A DNA stretch of 27,828 nt from Vibrio sp. UBA2441 (GCA_002342685.1 DDQN01000028.1:1-27828), one strand, 5' to 3'; shown: positions 7,190 through 15,764, numbered from the stretch's first letter. Notes: generated by a model from the sequence alone, not told the origin. Program-made: numbers and translations.

Positions 7190-8410
7190 TCAGCAGGCCT
7201 TGGCGACCATGTCAATTTCATGCTCTGATGGAATCGGCTTTACCTTAAAAGTTAAAATCGTTGCGATGCTGACCAATACGGCGCAACCAAGATAAGCAAA
7301 AGTGTAACTTCCCAGAATATCCATTGACGTTGCCGCCAGTACTGGCCCGATGAAGCCACCAATGCCCCAGGCTGTATACAGAGCCCCATAATTTGCACCG
7401 TAGTGCTTAAGTCCATATAAATCTGCCATGACTGTAGGGAATACCGCCAGCAAAGTCCCGTAGCCGATCCCGGCAAATGCCGCACCTATCATTAATGTCG
7501 AGCTAGCGATAAACTGATTAAATACTAACATGTTAATTGTTTGAAGAAACAAAGCGATAGCCAATGTCTTTAACCCACCAATTTTGTCGCTGAGCATTCC
7601 AGAAATTAGTCTGCCACCGGAATTGAATATGGATAAGGTTACCACCAGATAGGCACCGTCCGATATATTTGCCTGCACTGAGGCAATAGAAGTGATATTC
7701 GCTATGACCATTAACCCTGCTGAGGCACCAAATGCGTACATAATCCACAGTAGATAGAATTGTTTGGTACGTATCATCTCCTGCCATGCATAGTTTCGAG
7801 TCGAATTGTCTGAAGTGTCCTTATTAAATGGTTCATTCGCATGAGGGACATAGCCTTTAGGCGGATTTTTAATAAAGAAAGAAAGTGGTAAAGCAATTAA
7901 AAGTAAGCTGAGTCCCATTATCTGAAAGCTCGCATTTAATCCATAATTAGCGATTAAAAAACTGGTTAAAGGAGCAAGATAGATTGCTGCAATACCAAAT
8001 GCAGTAGCCAGTAACCCGTTAACAAAGCCTTTTCTGGAACTATGAAACCACTTCATTACGGTTGGATTAAGACAGGCATAGGCAAAGCCGATACCGCTTC
8101 CGGTTAATACGCCAAAACTCAGATATAGGTTAATTGGGGTTAAAGACATACTCGATATCAGCATACCGAGTCCGGCTAGCGTCGACCCGGTTACGAGAAC
8201 TTTTTGGGGACCTATTTTGTCTTGAACTCTCCCTGCAATGAGTAAAGAAAGAGACAATACAATAATAGTAATGGTATAAGGCATTGAGGCTTGGGCATTA
8301 CTCCAGCCAAGGTTTACCAATGCATTTTTAAATACACTCCAGGTATAAAGAACGCCGATGCAGAGATTTACGCCACAACTGGCAAGGAGGATGTGATTGG
8401 CTTTTTTCAT
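7190..8410 (-). CDS. MFS transporter, oxalate/formate antiporter (OFA) family
   Basis: Inner-membrane transporter of 406 aa with about twelve membrane segments. The N-terminus NLCIGVLYTWSVFKNAL is the hallmark of the OFA family (OxlT, YhjX), and GRVQDKIGP (about residue 60) is the MFS loop 2-3 signature; the second half repeats it as SGMLSDKIGG. OFA members move small carboxylates such as oxalate, formate, pyruvate or lactate. It lies in the same direction as the yegTUV-like genes, 101 bases after the kinase stop with a hairpin in the gap, so it is probably part of the same or a partly attenuated transcript. The role may be uptake or release of an organic acid made from the substrate; this is inference. 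No clear ribosome binding site is seen before the ATG. Confidence 0.85.
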   Translation of the reverse strand: MKKANHILLASCGVNLCIGVLYTWSVFKNALVNLGWSNAQASMPYTITIIVLSLSLLIAGRVQDKIGPQKVLVTGSTLAGLGMLISSMSLTPINLYLSFGVLTGSGIGFAYACLNPTVMKWFHSSRKGFVNGLLATAFGIAAIYLAPLTSFLIANYGLNASFQIMGLSLLLIALPLSFFIKNPPKGYVPHANEPFNKDTSDNSTRNYAWQEMIRTKQFYLLWIMYAFGASAGLMVIANITSIASVQANISDGAYLVVTLSIFNSGGRLISGMLSDKIGGLKTLAIALFLQTINMLVFNQFIASSTLMIGAAFAGIGYGTLLAVFPTVMADLYGLKHYGANYGALYTAWGIGGFIGPVLAATSMDILGSYTFAYLGCAVLVSIATILTFKVKPIPSEHEIDMVAKAC

Positions 8411-8468
8411 GATGATGTGGGGTCTTTTATGGTTAAGCGGGAATAACTAAAAGGGAGAAAACAGCAAG

Positions 8469-8490
8469 AGGCTCAGGGATAACTGAGCCT
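8469..8490 (-). terminator. Hairpin between kinase and OFA transporter genes
   Basis: AGGCTCAG and CTGAGCCT pair perfectly (8 bp, 6-base loop) 21 bases past the kinase stop. On the - strand it is followed by CTTGCTGTTTTCTCCCTTTT, a broken U-tract, so it may be a leaky terminator or an RNA stabiliser that lowers expression of the distal transporter gene. Confidence 0.55.
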
Positions 8491-8511
8491 GACATCTGAG
8501 ATTCAGTCTAT

Positions 8512-9465
8512 TTAATACTGACGCAGATAACGGGTGATCTCTGGGAGATTTGGCGCGCAAGCGCCACCGACATGACTAACGACATAAGAGGCAACTGCGT
8601 TGCCAAGTAAAATGGCATCAGCCAATGGCCAGCCAGACGCTAAACCTGCCAGCACTCCTCCTGCATGGGTATCTCCGGCGCCAATGGTATCTACAACACT
8701 GGCTCGAAATGGTGGAACTGTTCCGGTTATCTCTTGGTCGGCAAACAGAGCACCATCACTATCGATACGAAGAATTAACGGACAGGCATATTGTGCGTAC
8801 CAGCTTTGCACAAACTGGTTAATATTGGTCATACCCAGTATCTCTGCTTCTTGTCGATTAAGGGAAATGATGGGCTTAAGAGCAAGTAATCGCCTGAAAA
8901 GTCCAGAATCTACATCAGCAATTCGCGGACCAAAATCGATAAAGATGCTGATGCTTCCCGGCAGAGACTCGAGCCAGGAAATTAAGGTTTCTCCGCTATT
9001 TGACGAGAGCTGATAGCCGGATAAATAAATAATGGCGTCGTCTTCAAGTGGAAGCTGAGCCAATGTCTCACGGTTCCAGTCGTTTTCAACACCACTTACT
9101 GATAAGAAAGTGCGCTCTCCATCCGGTTCAACCAGAGCCATGCACCAGCCATTATCCCCGGAAGGATTAAACAAGTTACTGTTGAGATCTTTTTCCATCA
9201 TGGCGGATTCAATAACATCTGCCCATTTACCTTTACCAATGGGAAGGGCATTTATGGACTGAAGTCCCAGCTTTTTTATGGCAATAGCGATATTTAATGC
9301 ACAACCGCCGACATGAATGCCTTTCTCTTTAAGTTCGACGTCTGCCCCGCGCTTGGGTAACTCAGCCACTTCGGTGACAATATCTACAACGGCAGCACCA
9401 ACTAAACAGAGCTGATGTTTATTTGTCAAAGAAGGAATAAGGTTAACCAGAGAATTATGAGCCAT
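8512..9465 (-). CDS. yegV: PfkB-family sugar/nucleoside kinase (YegV-like)
   Basis: ATP-dependent carbohydrate kinase of the ribokinase/PfkB family, 317 aa. The N-terminal PfkB signature is VGGCALNIAIAIKKLG (about residues 54-69) and the C-terminal signature VVDTIGAGDTHAGG contains the catalytic Asp of GAGD. The start is set at 9465, not the upstream in-frame ATG at 9537: AAGGAG lies seven bases before it, it overlaps the yegU stop by 11 bases (translational coupling), and the PfkB fold begins soon after (LCLVGAAVVDIV). It probably phosphorylates the sugar freed by the YegU-like hydrolase. The kinase substrate within the PfkB family is not predictable from these motifs. Confidence 0.9.
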   Translation of the reverse strand: MAHNSLVNLIPSLTNKHQLCLVGAAVVDIVTEVAELPKRGADVELKEKGIHVGGCALNIAIAIKKLGLQSINALPIGKGKWADVIESAMMEKDLNSNLFNPSGDNGWCMALVEPDGERTFLSVSGVENDWNRETLAQLPLEDDAIIYLSGYQLSSNSGETLISWLESLPGSISIFIDFGPRIADVDSGLFRRLLALKPIISLNRQEAEILGMTNINQFVQSWYAQYACPLILRIDSDGALFADQEITGTVPPFRASVVDTIGAGDTHAGGVLAGLASGWPLADAILLGNAVASYVVSHVGGACAPNLPEITRYLRQY

Positions 9466-10477
9466 ATGCTTGCTCCTTAAGTTCCCGAAGTTGAATAAAT
9501 TTATTGCTGTAGTGTTCGAAATCCAACTGGTTCTCATTGTCCAATTGAGATTTTAAATTAGCATCAATAGCCTGAATACCATTCAAAGCGCCACAAATAG
9601 CAGTCGCCATTGCACCAATGGTGTCAGTATCACCACCTAAGTTAGCGCATAAAATGGCACAGCGGTTGGGATCCGTTTCGGCCAATTCGACCATTGCAAT
9701 TGCAGCAGGAACGGATTCGATGGTGCTAACGCCTGCACCTACCAGATTGTAAATTTTTTCCATTCGGCTCTCAATTCCGCTCTGTTCTTGCGCTACAGAT
9801 AAAGCTAACTCTATACGAGCGCCCATTGAAGCACTGAATGTCGTAATATTTTTATTCTGAGCGGCGTCTGCAATTGCCGGAAGTTGATCTCTGAAGGATT
9901 CCCATGTCTGACCTTCTACAGCTTTTGACACGGCCCACGCGATAGCGACAGCTCCCGAAATGGCAACGTCAGACTTATGCGTTGGGCTGGATGCTAAGGC
10001 AACTTGATCGACAAATATGTCCAGAGAATTGGTTGGAAGAAGGCAGCCTAATGGAGATACACGCATAGCAGCACCATTTGTGACACCATTGTTTTCTAAT
10101 TCATTAATTGGCGTTCCTTCTTTTATAGCTCGCATTGCGGCTTTAGAGGAGGGGCCGAAGATATTTTTATTAAAGGCATCGAATCCTTCAGCCCAACTTA
10201 ATACATTGCGTGCGATAACTTCTGGGACTATGTCACCATCACACTCTATAACTGCGTCAGCCAAAGCCAGAGCCATCGATGTATCGTCTGTAAACTGGCA
10301 GGCATCGAAATAACAGGCAGCGTTATTTTCCGCAGGACCGGGAAGGAACCTGTCTATCCAGCCAAAATGAGCTTTCACCCGGCTTCGTGGCCAAAGTTCA
10401 GAAGGCATGCCCATAGAGTCACCTAATGCCTGACCATAAAAGGTACCTAAAATTCTTTCTTTTTTGCTAATAGTCAT
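9455..10477 (-). CDS. yegU: ADP-ribosylglycohydrolase-family hydrolase (YegU-like)
   Basis: Soluble 340-aa enzyme of the ADP-ribosylglycohydrolase (DraG/ARH) fold. Visible motifs are the N-terminal GQALGDSMGMPSE (about 14-26), FTDDTSMALALA (about 61-72) with the first acidic metal pair, and GGDTDTIGAMATAICGALNG near residue 285 with the second; together these bind two Mg ions that position water on an N-glycosidic bond. Family members remove ADP-ribose from proteins, but YegU-type members encoded beside a permease and a PfkB kinase look like catabolic N-glycosidases acting on a small imported molecule. It sits between yegT-like and yegV-like genes, as in E. coli. The ribosome binding site is weak (GTAAG), and a terminator-like hairpin precedes it. 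Confidence 0.9.
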   Translation of the reverse strand: MTISKKERILGTFYGQALGDSMGMPSELWPRSRVKAHFGWIDRFLPGPAENNAACYFDACQFTDDTSMALALADAVIECDGDIVPEVIARNVLSWAEGFDAFNKNIFGPSSKAAMRAIKEGTPINELENNGVTNGAAMRVSPLGCLLPTNSLDIFVDQVALASSPTHKSDVAISGAVAIAWAVSKAVEGQTWESFRDQLPAIADAAQNKNITTFSASMGARIELALSVAQEQSGIESRMEKIYNLVGAGVSTIESVPAAIAMVELAETDPNRCAILCANLGGDTDTIGAMATAICGALNGIQAIDANLKSQLDNENQLDFEHYSNKFIQLRELKEQAYGS

Positions 10478-10499
10478 CTTACTACACCAAAATTGGGTT

Positions 10500-10545
10500 A
10501 AAAAACCTGCTCATCTCTGAAATTGAAGGTGTGAGTATGAGCAGG
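10500..10545 (-). terminator. Terminator-like hairpin between yegT-like and yegU-like genes
   Basis: CCTGCTCAT and ATGAGCAGG pair perfectly (9 bp) across a 22-base loop and are followed on the - strand by TTTTTT. This has the form of an intrinsic terminator inside the operon, 13 bases past the permease stop. It could reduce expression of the downstream enzymes or act as a conditional attenuator. Confidence 0.55.
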
Positions 10546-10557
10546 AATGCTTACAAA

Positions 10558-11841
10558 TTACGCTTGTGCTTTGTTGGTATTGGGCTGTTCTTTGGCCTTG
10601 TTTATCTGGATGGCTTTAATCTCACCATTCGGCTCACGGAAGAAGAAGACAAACAGAACCAGAATGACTGCAATCATGATGCCGCCAAATCCCCACATTC
10701 CTGCCCAGTCGAAGGTCAAACCATTTTGTGGCTCATCGTACGCGAACATCTTTTCCATTAGCATTCCGCCTAGACGGTAGCCCAATAAGCTCCCTATACC
10801 CTGACAACCCAGAGTAATAAGACCTTGTGCGGCTGTACGCATATGTGCAGGGGCTTTTTTATCTACGTAGATGTAAGCCGTAACAAAGTAAAAGTCGTAA
10901 CTTACGCCGTGTAGCAAAATACCTGCGAAGAGTAGCGAGTACAGATACCAGGTATCAGCACTGCCGTATACAAAGAAGCCATAGCGGACTGCTGCGGTAA
11001 AGAGACCAAGAAGCAGTACCTTTTTAATACCAAAGCGTTTGGTAAAGAAAGGCAGTGCAAGCATAAAGAATATTTCAGAAAACTGGCCTAACGTCATCCA
11101 GCCTGTCGCGTTGCTCATACCTACTTCGGTGAGGTAGCCATTGGCAAAGATGTAATAGAAAGCCAATGGCATGCTGAACATAAATGAACAAATGAAGAAA
11201 GCCAAGAAGTTCTTATCTTTGAGCAATACCAGTGCATCAAGGCCAAGCATGACTTTAAGGTTCAGTTTACCCGTGCTTTTCGGTGGAGTATTTGGCAAGG
11301 TTAATGAAAATATCCCCAAAATTGCAGAACTTAGCGCAGTAATGATAAGAGGTATATTGCTGGAGGAAATGTCGCCATAACCTAACCAAGTAGGTAAGAA
11401 GCCCACTGCGATACCGGATGCAATCCATCCAATGGTGCCAAGTACGCGGATACGTGGGAAGTCACGCTCAACATCGTCAACATTAGAGAATGCAATACTG
11501 TTGGTCAGAGCTATGGTCGGCATATAGGTTAAAGCATAGAGCAACAGTAGAGGGAAGAAGCTAGAAAATTCAGTCTGTTGCGAGGCCAGGTACATCAAAG
11601 CAGCCCCTGCGAGTAACATGACAGACAGTACTTTCTGAGCGGGGAAAAAACGGTCTGTTATTGAACCAACCAGTATTGGTGACAGTATTGCGGCAATAGC
11701 TGTTGATGCGTAAGACCAGGCTATTTCGCTGGGGGTGAATCCATTTGTGTTTAGTATTTGCCAAAGAGGAACGAACCATGCTCCCCAGATAAACCATTCG
11801 AAGAACATCATGAATGATAGTTTTGCGTTTGTTGCTTTCAT
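10558..11841 (-). CDS. yegT: NupG-type nucleoside/H+ symporter family MFS permease (YegT-like)
   Basis: Inner-membrane permease of 427 aa with about twelve membrane helices. The N-terminus KLSFMMFFEWFIWGAWFVPL is characteristic of the nucleoside:H+ symporter (NupG/XapB/YegT) branch of the MFS, and the second half contains GVSYDFYFVTAYIYVDKKAP, also typical. Start placed at 11841 because AAGGA lies seven bases upstream and family members begin at this point; the longer form from 11898 has no ribosome binding site. First gene of the yegT-yegU-yegV-like unit, so it should bring the substrate of the hydrolase/kinase pair into the cell. A CRP-like half-palindrome and an 11-bp-spaced direct repeat lie upstream. 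Substrate unknown, probably a nucleoside or related N-glycoside. Confidence 0.9.
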   Translation of the reverse strand: MKATNAKLSFMMFFEWFIWGAWFVPLWQILNTNGFTPSEIAWSYASTAIAAILSPILVGSITDRFFPAQKVLSVMLLAGAALMYLASQQTEFSSFFPLLLLYALTYMPTIALTNSIAFSNVDDVERDFPRIRVLGTIGWIASGIAVGFLPTWLGYGDISSSNIPLIITALSSAILGIFSLTLPNTPPKSTGKLNLKVMLGLDALVLLKDKNFLAFFICSFMFSMPLAFYYIFANGYLTEVGMSNATGWMTLGQFSEIFFMLALPFFTKRFGIKKVLLLGLFTAAVRYGFFVYGSADTWYLYSLLFAGILLHGVSYDFYFVTAYIYVDKKAPAHMRTAAQGLITLGCQGIGSLLGYRLGGMLMEKMFAYDEPQNGLTFDWAGMWGFGGIMIAVILVLFVFFFREPNGEIKAIQINKAKEQPNTNKAQA

Positions 11842-11890
11842 ATTAAAATCCTTTGGTACTATAGGGTACGACCAAATAGTAACTTTTATT

Positions 11891-11936
11891 AATACCAATA
11901 CAATACCAAGGTGATATTTTTGTGATCAAAGATCGA
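11891..11936 (-). promoter_or_regulatory. Upstream regulatory elements of the yegT-like operon
   Basis: AATACCAA occurs twice (11891-11898 and 11902-11909), exactly 11 bp apart, one helical turn, 50-70 bases before the permease start: a likely activator or repressor site. Next to it TGTGATCAAAGATCGA (11921-11936) matches a CRP site in one half only. No convincing -10/-35 pair could be fixed. Confidence 0.35.
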
Positions 11937-12143
11937 ATTTGGTTCTCACGTAATAAGTATATATGCAATAAGTTTTTTTGTTCATTGAGTTGTTAATTTA
12001 TTGATTTTTTTGAATAAAAATATTTTTTGGCGTGTATTGAATAAATGAGGGCGAATGGTCTTTATTGGTTCTATTTTAAAAAGGCCAGATTATGCGAAAA
12101 GTTGGGCCTTGCGGCGATTTAATATGCAGAATAGCGTCATGTA

Positions 12144-12215
12144 TTAATTACCAAATAATGTTTGGTAATTAAACTACGAAATATTATTTGATCTATCTCT
12201 CGTTTTTAGTAGAAT
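12144..12215 (+). promoter_or_regulatory. Promoter with upstream inverted repeat for the 46-aa protein
   Basis: A sigma70-like promoter TTGATC (12188) - 16 bp - TAGAAT (12210) gives a start of transcription near 12222 and a 5' leader of about 36 bases. Immediately upstream is a perfect 12-bp inverted repeat, TTAATTACCAAA / TTTGGTAATTAA (12144-12155 and 12161-12172, 5-base spacer), centred near -64, a good position for an activator. The 415-base gap between the yegT-like gene and the small ORF otherwise holds AT-rich DNA. Confidence 0.5.
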
Positions 12216-12257
12216 CCACCGCCTATCTTGAAATTATATTACAATTAGAGGCATAGC

Positions 12258-12398
12258 ATGAACTCAGCACTTCTATCGATGTTGGATTCCGAAAAAATAA
12301 CGGAAGTGACAAATACATCGGATACCTTAACCAAGGTATTAATGCTTATGGAGATTTCTGCAGTCGTATTGTTTGTTACCCTTTACTGGGTAGCGTAA
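12258..12398 (+). CDS. Small single-TM membrane protein (46 aa), undescribed
   Basis: An open frame of 46 codons, ATG to TAA. The product starts MNSALLSMLDSEKI, has a polar Thr/Ser/Asp-rich N-terminal half (residues 10-25) and one hydrophobic helix at the C-terminus (about residues 27-45, ending LFVTLYWVA). This is the shape of a tail-anchored inner-membrane microprotein. Evidence that it is real: AGAGG six bases before the ATG, a promoter in place upstream, and a structured element shortly after the stop. I do not recognise a family. It is transcribed away from the yegT-like permease and towards the convergent malic enzyme gene. Membrane microproteins of this size often bind transporters or kinases; whether it acts on the YegT-like permease is speculation. 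Confidence 0.55.
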   Translation: MNSALLSMLDSEKITEVTNTSDTLTKVLMLMEISAVVLFVTLYWVA

Positions 12399-12424
12399 CT
12401 GCTGTTTTCAAGGGAATGAAAGTG

Positions 12425-12466
12425 AGCGATACCCTCATTTTCTCAAATGATTAAGAGAGTATCGCT
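12425..12466. terminator. Composite hairpin between the small ORF and malic enzyme gene
   Basis: Outer arms AGCGATAC/GTATCGCT (8 bp) enclose an inner hairpin TCATTT-TCTC-AAATGA. It lies between two convergent genes. Neither side has a clean U-tract, so it may be a bidirectional weak terminator or an RNA-stabilising structure. Confidence 0.45.
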
Positions 12467-12519
12467 AATATGCCACTGTTTAATCTATTATCATGGCGTG
12501 AATTTAAGCGCTAAAAATC

Positions 12520-14211
12520 TTAAAATGCTGAACGACGATACTCGCGGTATTCCGGCGTCCAGAAATTCTCTTCAATTTTCTCTTTCAAGCGTTCATCAGA
12601 AGACTTAGATGCTTTTCCTTGTTCCATCGCTTTTTTAGCAACAGCAAACGCAATCTGCATGGAAACTTCACGAATATCTTCCAGTGGCGGTAGAAGTGCT
12701 CCAGAACCATTTTTTGCTAATGGTGAGCATTCTGCTAACGCTCTGCTTGACTCCATCAACATTTCGTCAGTTACACGTTTAGCTCGTGATGCCAGAACAC
12801 CTAAGCCGATACCCGGGAAAATATAGCTGTTGTTACATTGTGCAATTGGATAAGTCTTATTGCCGAGAACAACAGGATCAAATGGACTACCTGTAGCGAC
12901 TAATGCTTCGCCATTGGTCCAGCGAAGAATATCTTCAGGAAGCGCTTCCACTCGGCTGGTTGGGTTAGAAAGTGGGAAGATAATTGGACGCTTACAGTGT
13001 TTATGCATTTCTGTAATGATCTCTTCACTGAATAGCCCCGGAGCCCCGGAAACACCAATGAGTACAGTTGGTTTTCCGTTTTTCATCACTTCAAAAAGTG
13101 AAACATCGTTGCCTTCTTTGTCCCATTCATTTAATAAAGAGCGTTTTTGCACAAGTTTTTTCTGGAAATCGAGTAGGTTCGGCATGTCGTCAGCAAGTAA
13201 CCCCCAACGGTCTACCATGAATACTTGAGAGCGAGCCTGTTGATCACTGATCCCTTCTGACACCATTTGAGCCACAATGGCTTCAGCAATACCGCAGCCA
13301 GCAGAACCGGCACCAAGAAAAGCAATACGCTGTTCACTGAGTTTTGATTTAGCAGCTTTACATGCCGCTAGCAAAGAGCCCACAGTCACCGCAGCGGTAC
13401 CCTGAATATCATCGTTAAAACAACATACCTTGTCTTTGTATCTTTCTAACAGCGGCATGGCATTCTTTTGAGCAAAGTCTTCAAACTGAATAAGAGCACC
13501 AGACCAGCGTTTTTTAACCGCTTGCATGAACTCATCAACAAACGCATTGTATTCTTGCTTGCTGATACGAGGATGTCTCCACCCCATATACATTGGATCA
13601 GACAGGCGTTGAGGGTTATTTGTGCCAACATCCAGAACCACTGGAAGTGTGTAAGCGGGGCTTATACCACCACAGGCAGTATATAAGGCAAGTTTACCAA
13701 TAGGGATACCCATACCACCGATACCCTGATCACCAAGTCCAAGAATACGCTCACCATCAGTAACTACGATAATCTTAATGTTGTGGCGGGACGCATTGTT
13801 TAAGATCTCGTCAATTTTGTGACGATTCGGATAGGAGATAATAAGGCCTCTCGCGCGGCGGTAGATGCTGGAGAAGTTTTCACAAGCCGCTCCAACCGTT
13901 GGCGTATATATTATCGGCATCATTTCGCTGATGTGGTTTTGTACTAAGCGATAAAATAGAGTCTCGTTGGTGTCTTGAATATTGCGCAGGTAGATATGCT
14001 TATCCATATCTGATTCAAAGTTTTGGTATTGGTGATAAGCGCGGTCAACTTGCTCTTCAATTGATTCTATTGCTTCAGGTAACAAACCTTCGAGATTAAA
14101 CTCAGACCTTTCTTCTTTACTAAAAGCACCACCCTTATTTAAAAGTGGTGATTCAAGCAGAATAGGGCCTGCATAAGGAATATATAGAGGGAGCTGGTTT
14201 TCATTGTTCAT
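12520..14211 (-). CDS. maeA: NAD-dependent malic enzyme (oxaloacetate-decarboxylating)
   Basis: Converts malate to pyruvate, CO2 and NADH in the cytosol, feeding gluconeogenic or C4-acid metabolism. At 563 aa it matches E. coli MaeA/SfcA (565 aa). Visible motifs: the substrate-site region MMPIIYTPTVGAACENFS (about 97-114), VVTDGERILGLGDQGIGGMGIPIGKL (malic enzyme signature with the catalytic Lys), CFNDDIQGTAAVTVG with the metal-binding acidic residues, and the Rossmann motif GAGSAGCGIAEAIV. The large-subunit form without a phosphotransacetylase tail is typical of the NAD-linked type. Monocistronic; its ATG has only a weak GAG upstream. It is next to the yegTUV-like cluster but there is no sign of co-transcription. 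Confidence 0.95.
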   Translation of the reverse strand: MNNENQLPLYIPYAGPILLESPLLNKGGAFSKEERSEFNLEGLLPEAIESIEEQVDRAYHQYQNFESDMDKHIYLRNIQDTNETLFYRLVQNHISEMMPIIYTPTVGAACENFSSIYRRARGLIISYPNRHKIDEILNNASRHNIKIIVVTDGERILGLGDQGIGGMGIPIGKLALYTACGGISPAYTLPVVLDVGTNNPQRLSDPMYMGWRHPRISKQEYNAFVDEFMQAVKKRWSGALIQFEDFAQKNAMPLLERYKDKVCCFNDDIQGTAAVTVGSLLAACKAAKSKLSEQRIAFLGAGSAGCGIAEAIVAQMVSEGISDQQARSQVFMVDRWGLLADDMPNLLDFQKKLVQKRSLLNEWDKEGNDVSLFEVMKNGKPTVLIGVSGAPGLFSEEIITEMHKHCKRPIIFPLSNPTSRVEALPEDILRWTNGEALVATGSPFDPVVLGNKTYPIAQCNNSYIFPGIGLGVLASRAKRVTDEMLMESSRALAECSPLAKNGSGALLPPLEDIREVSMQIAFAVAKKAMEQGKASKSSDERLKEKIEENFWTPEYREYRRSAF

Positions 14212-14411
14212 TATGTACTCATTTTAAACAGAGTGGGATTGATACGGATGAGCTAATAATGATTATTTTATTACAATTGTTAAAAAAAAGTAATGCGAAT
14301 GGCCAAAAATCCCCTCATTTTGGTTTAAAAGTCATTTAATCTATTTTGTGCATTAAAACCACCTACGGAATTTACCTTACACCGCCATGCGCTCTTTCCC
14401 CTGACCGGAGA

Positions 14412-15764
14412 TTAAGCTACCGCTTTTAGTTTTTGTTGGATATTACTCTTTGATTTTATTGCTTGCTTTAATTGGGCTAACAACAGTACGCCAGTGACAC
14501 CAAGCCCTATTCCGATGCCTCCCCAGATCCCGGCAAGCTGATATTTTTCCATTAACCACCACGCAGCGGGTAGGCCGAATAGCCAATAACCAATGGCAGT
14601 GATAATTGTTGGTGCAATTACTATCTTCATACCTCGCAAGAGATTGATCGCTAAAAGCTGCCATGCATCAACAATGAAGCTTAATGCGACGATCCAAATA
14701 GAGGCGGAAAGCAGAGCTGTGATGTTTGAGTCTGATTTGTTATCGAGCTGAAACAGGTTAGCAATAACATTCGGCCAGGCAATGAAAATAGTAGCCAGCG
14801 CGAAGCTTAAAGCCGTAACGGCGACAAAACTCAAGAGCGAGGTTCGTTTAATTCCTTCGATATTGCTGGCGCCAAAATCCTTTCCTACTAAAATTGAGGC
14901 GGCTTGAGAAAACCCAAAGTTGATACTCCAGGTAAAGCTAAGGCATTGTAAAAGAATCTGATGTAGTGCTAACGATGCAACACTAATTACTCCCGCCATT
15001 AACGTACCACCATAGATCAGACCATGCTCCAAAAATGCAGCAATGGCGATAGGTAAACCCATAAACAAAAGAGGTTTTAGTAAATCTAATGAATACTCAT
15101 CTAAGTTTAACCATGGGGCATATTTATAATAAGTAGGGTGACGAAATACCCAGACAGCGTAACCTAATAAAACCAGTAGGGTTGCCAATGCTGTTCCTGC
15201 CCCCAAACCAGATATGCCCCAACCAAAATAAAAAGCCAGGATATAACTAATAGGAACATTAAGCAGTACAGTGACTATAGACATGACCATGACTGAGCGT
15301 GCGTTGCCAAGCGCACTGGTTAATCCCCTTAGAGCTAGTAATAGTAACGTCGGCAACATCGCCCACTTGAGTGTATTTAAATAAAGCATGGCGGTTTCAA
15401 TAACGTCTGGCGATTGCTTAGCCATATTCAGAATGGCTGGTGCATATGTAAAACTGGCCATCAAGACAATGGTAAGAATCACAGACAACATAACGGCACC
15501 TTTGATCGCTTTTCTGATCTGTTGTTGTCCAAATTCTGGTCTGGCTAAACTTTGCCCATAAGCGATTGCAATGAGATTAGCTACGCAACCAACAGTGCTG
15601 CTGGCTAAAATGAAAACAAATGAATAAATAGAAGCACCCAAACCACCCGCAGCAAGGTCTGCAATACTTAATCGTGACATCATCCACACATCAGTTAACA
15701 CCAACGCCATAGCGATAAGCTGAGATATGATTAATGGGAATGCGAGTGATAATAATGTCTTCAT
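14412..15764 (-). CDS. MATE-family multidrug/metabolite efflux protein
   Basis: Inner-membrane cation/drug antiporter of 450 aa with about twelve membrane helices arranged as two repeats (LIISQLIAMALVLTDVWMMSRLS near the start; GLPIAIAAFLEHGLIYGGTLMAG in the middle). Both halves show the MATE pattern of helix 1 ending in a small-residue rich turn and of ALGNARSVM between repeats. NorM-type exporters use Na+ or H+ to expel cationic drugs; the substrate here is unknown. Excellent ribosome binding site GAGG six bases before the ATG. Divergent from the LysR gene, which is the likely regulator. Confidence 0.9.
   Translation of the reverse strand: MKTLLSLAFPLIISQLIAMALVLTDVWMMSRLSIADLAAGGLGASIYSFVFILASSTVGCVANLIAIAYGQSLARPEFGQQQIRKAIKGAVMLSVILTIVLMASFTYAPAILNMAKQSPDVIETAMLYLNTLKWAMLPTLLLLALRGLTSALGNARSVMVMSIVTVLLNVPISYILAFYFGWGISGLGAGTALATLLVLLGYAVWVFRHPTYYKYAPWLNLDEYSLDLLKPLLFMGLPIAIAAFLEHGLIYGGTLMAGVISVASLALHQILLQCLSFTWSINFGFSQAASILVGKDFGASNIEGIKRTSLLSFVAVTALSFALATIFIAWPNVIANLFQLDNKSDSNITALLSASIWIVALSFIVDAWQLLAINLLRGMKIVIAPTIITAIGYWLFGLPAAWWLMEKYQLAGIWGGIGIGLGVTGVLLLAQLKQAIKSKSNIQQKLKAVA

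Noticed and set aside
9466..9537. Longer PfkB kinase from an ATG inside yegU
   Set aside because: The extra 24 residues lie in the yegU coding end, while AAGGAG is placed correctly for the start at 9465.
10531..10780. + strand frames of 76 and 77 codons over the end of the yegT-like gene
   Set aside because: They are antisense to a well-conserved permease and show no family signature.
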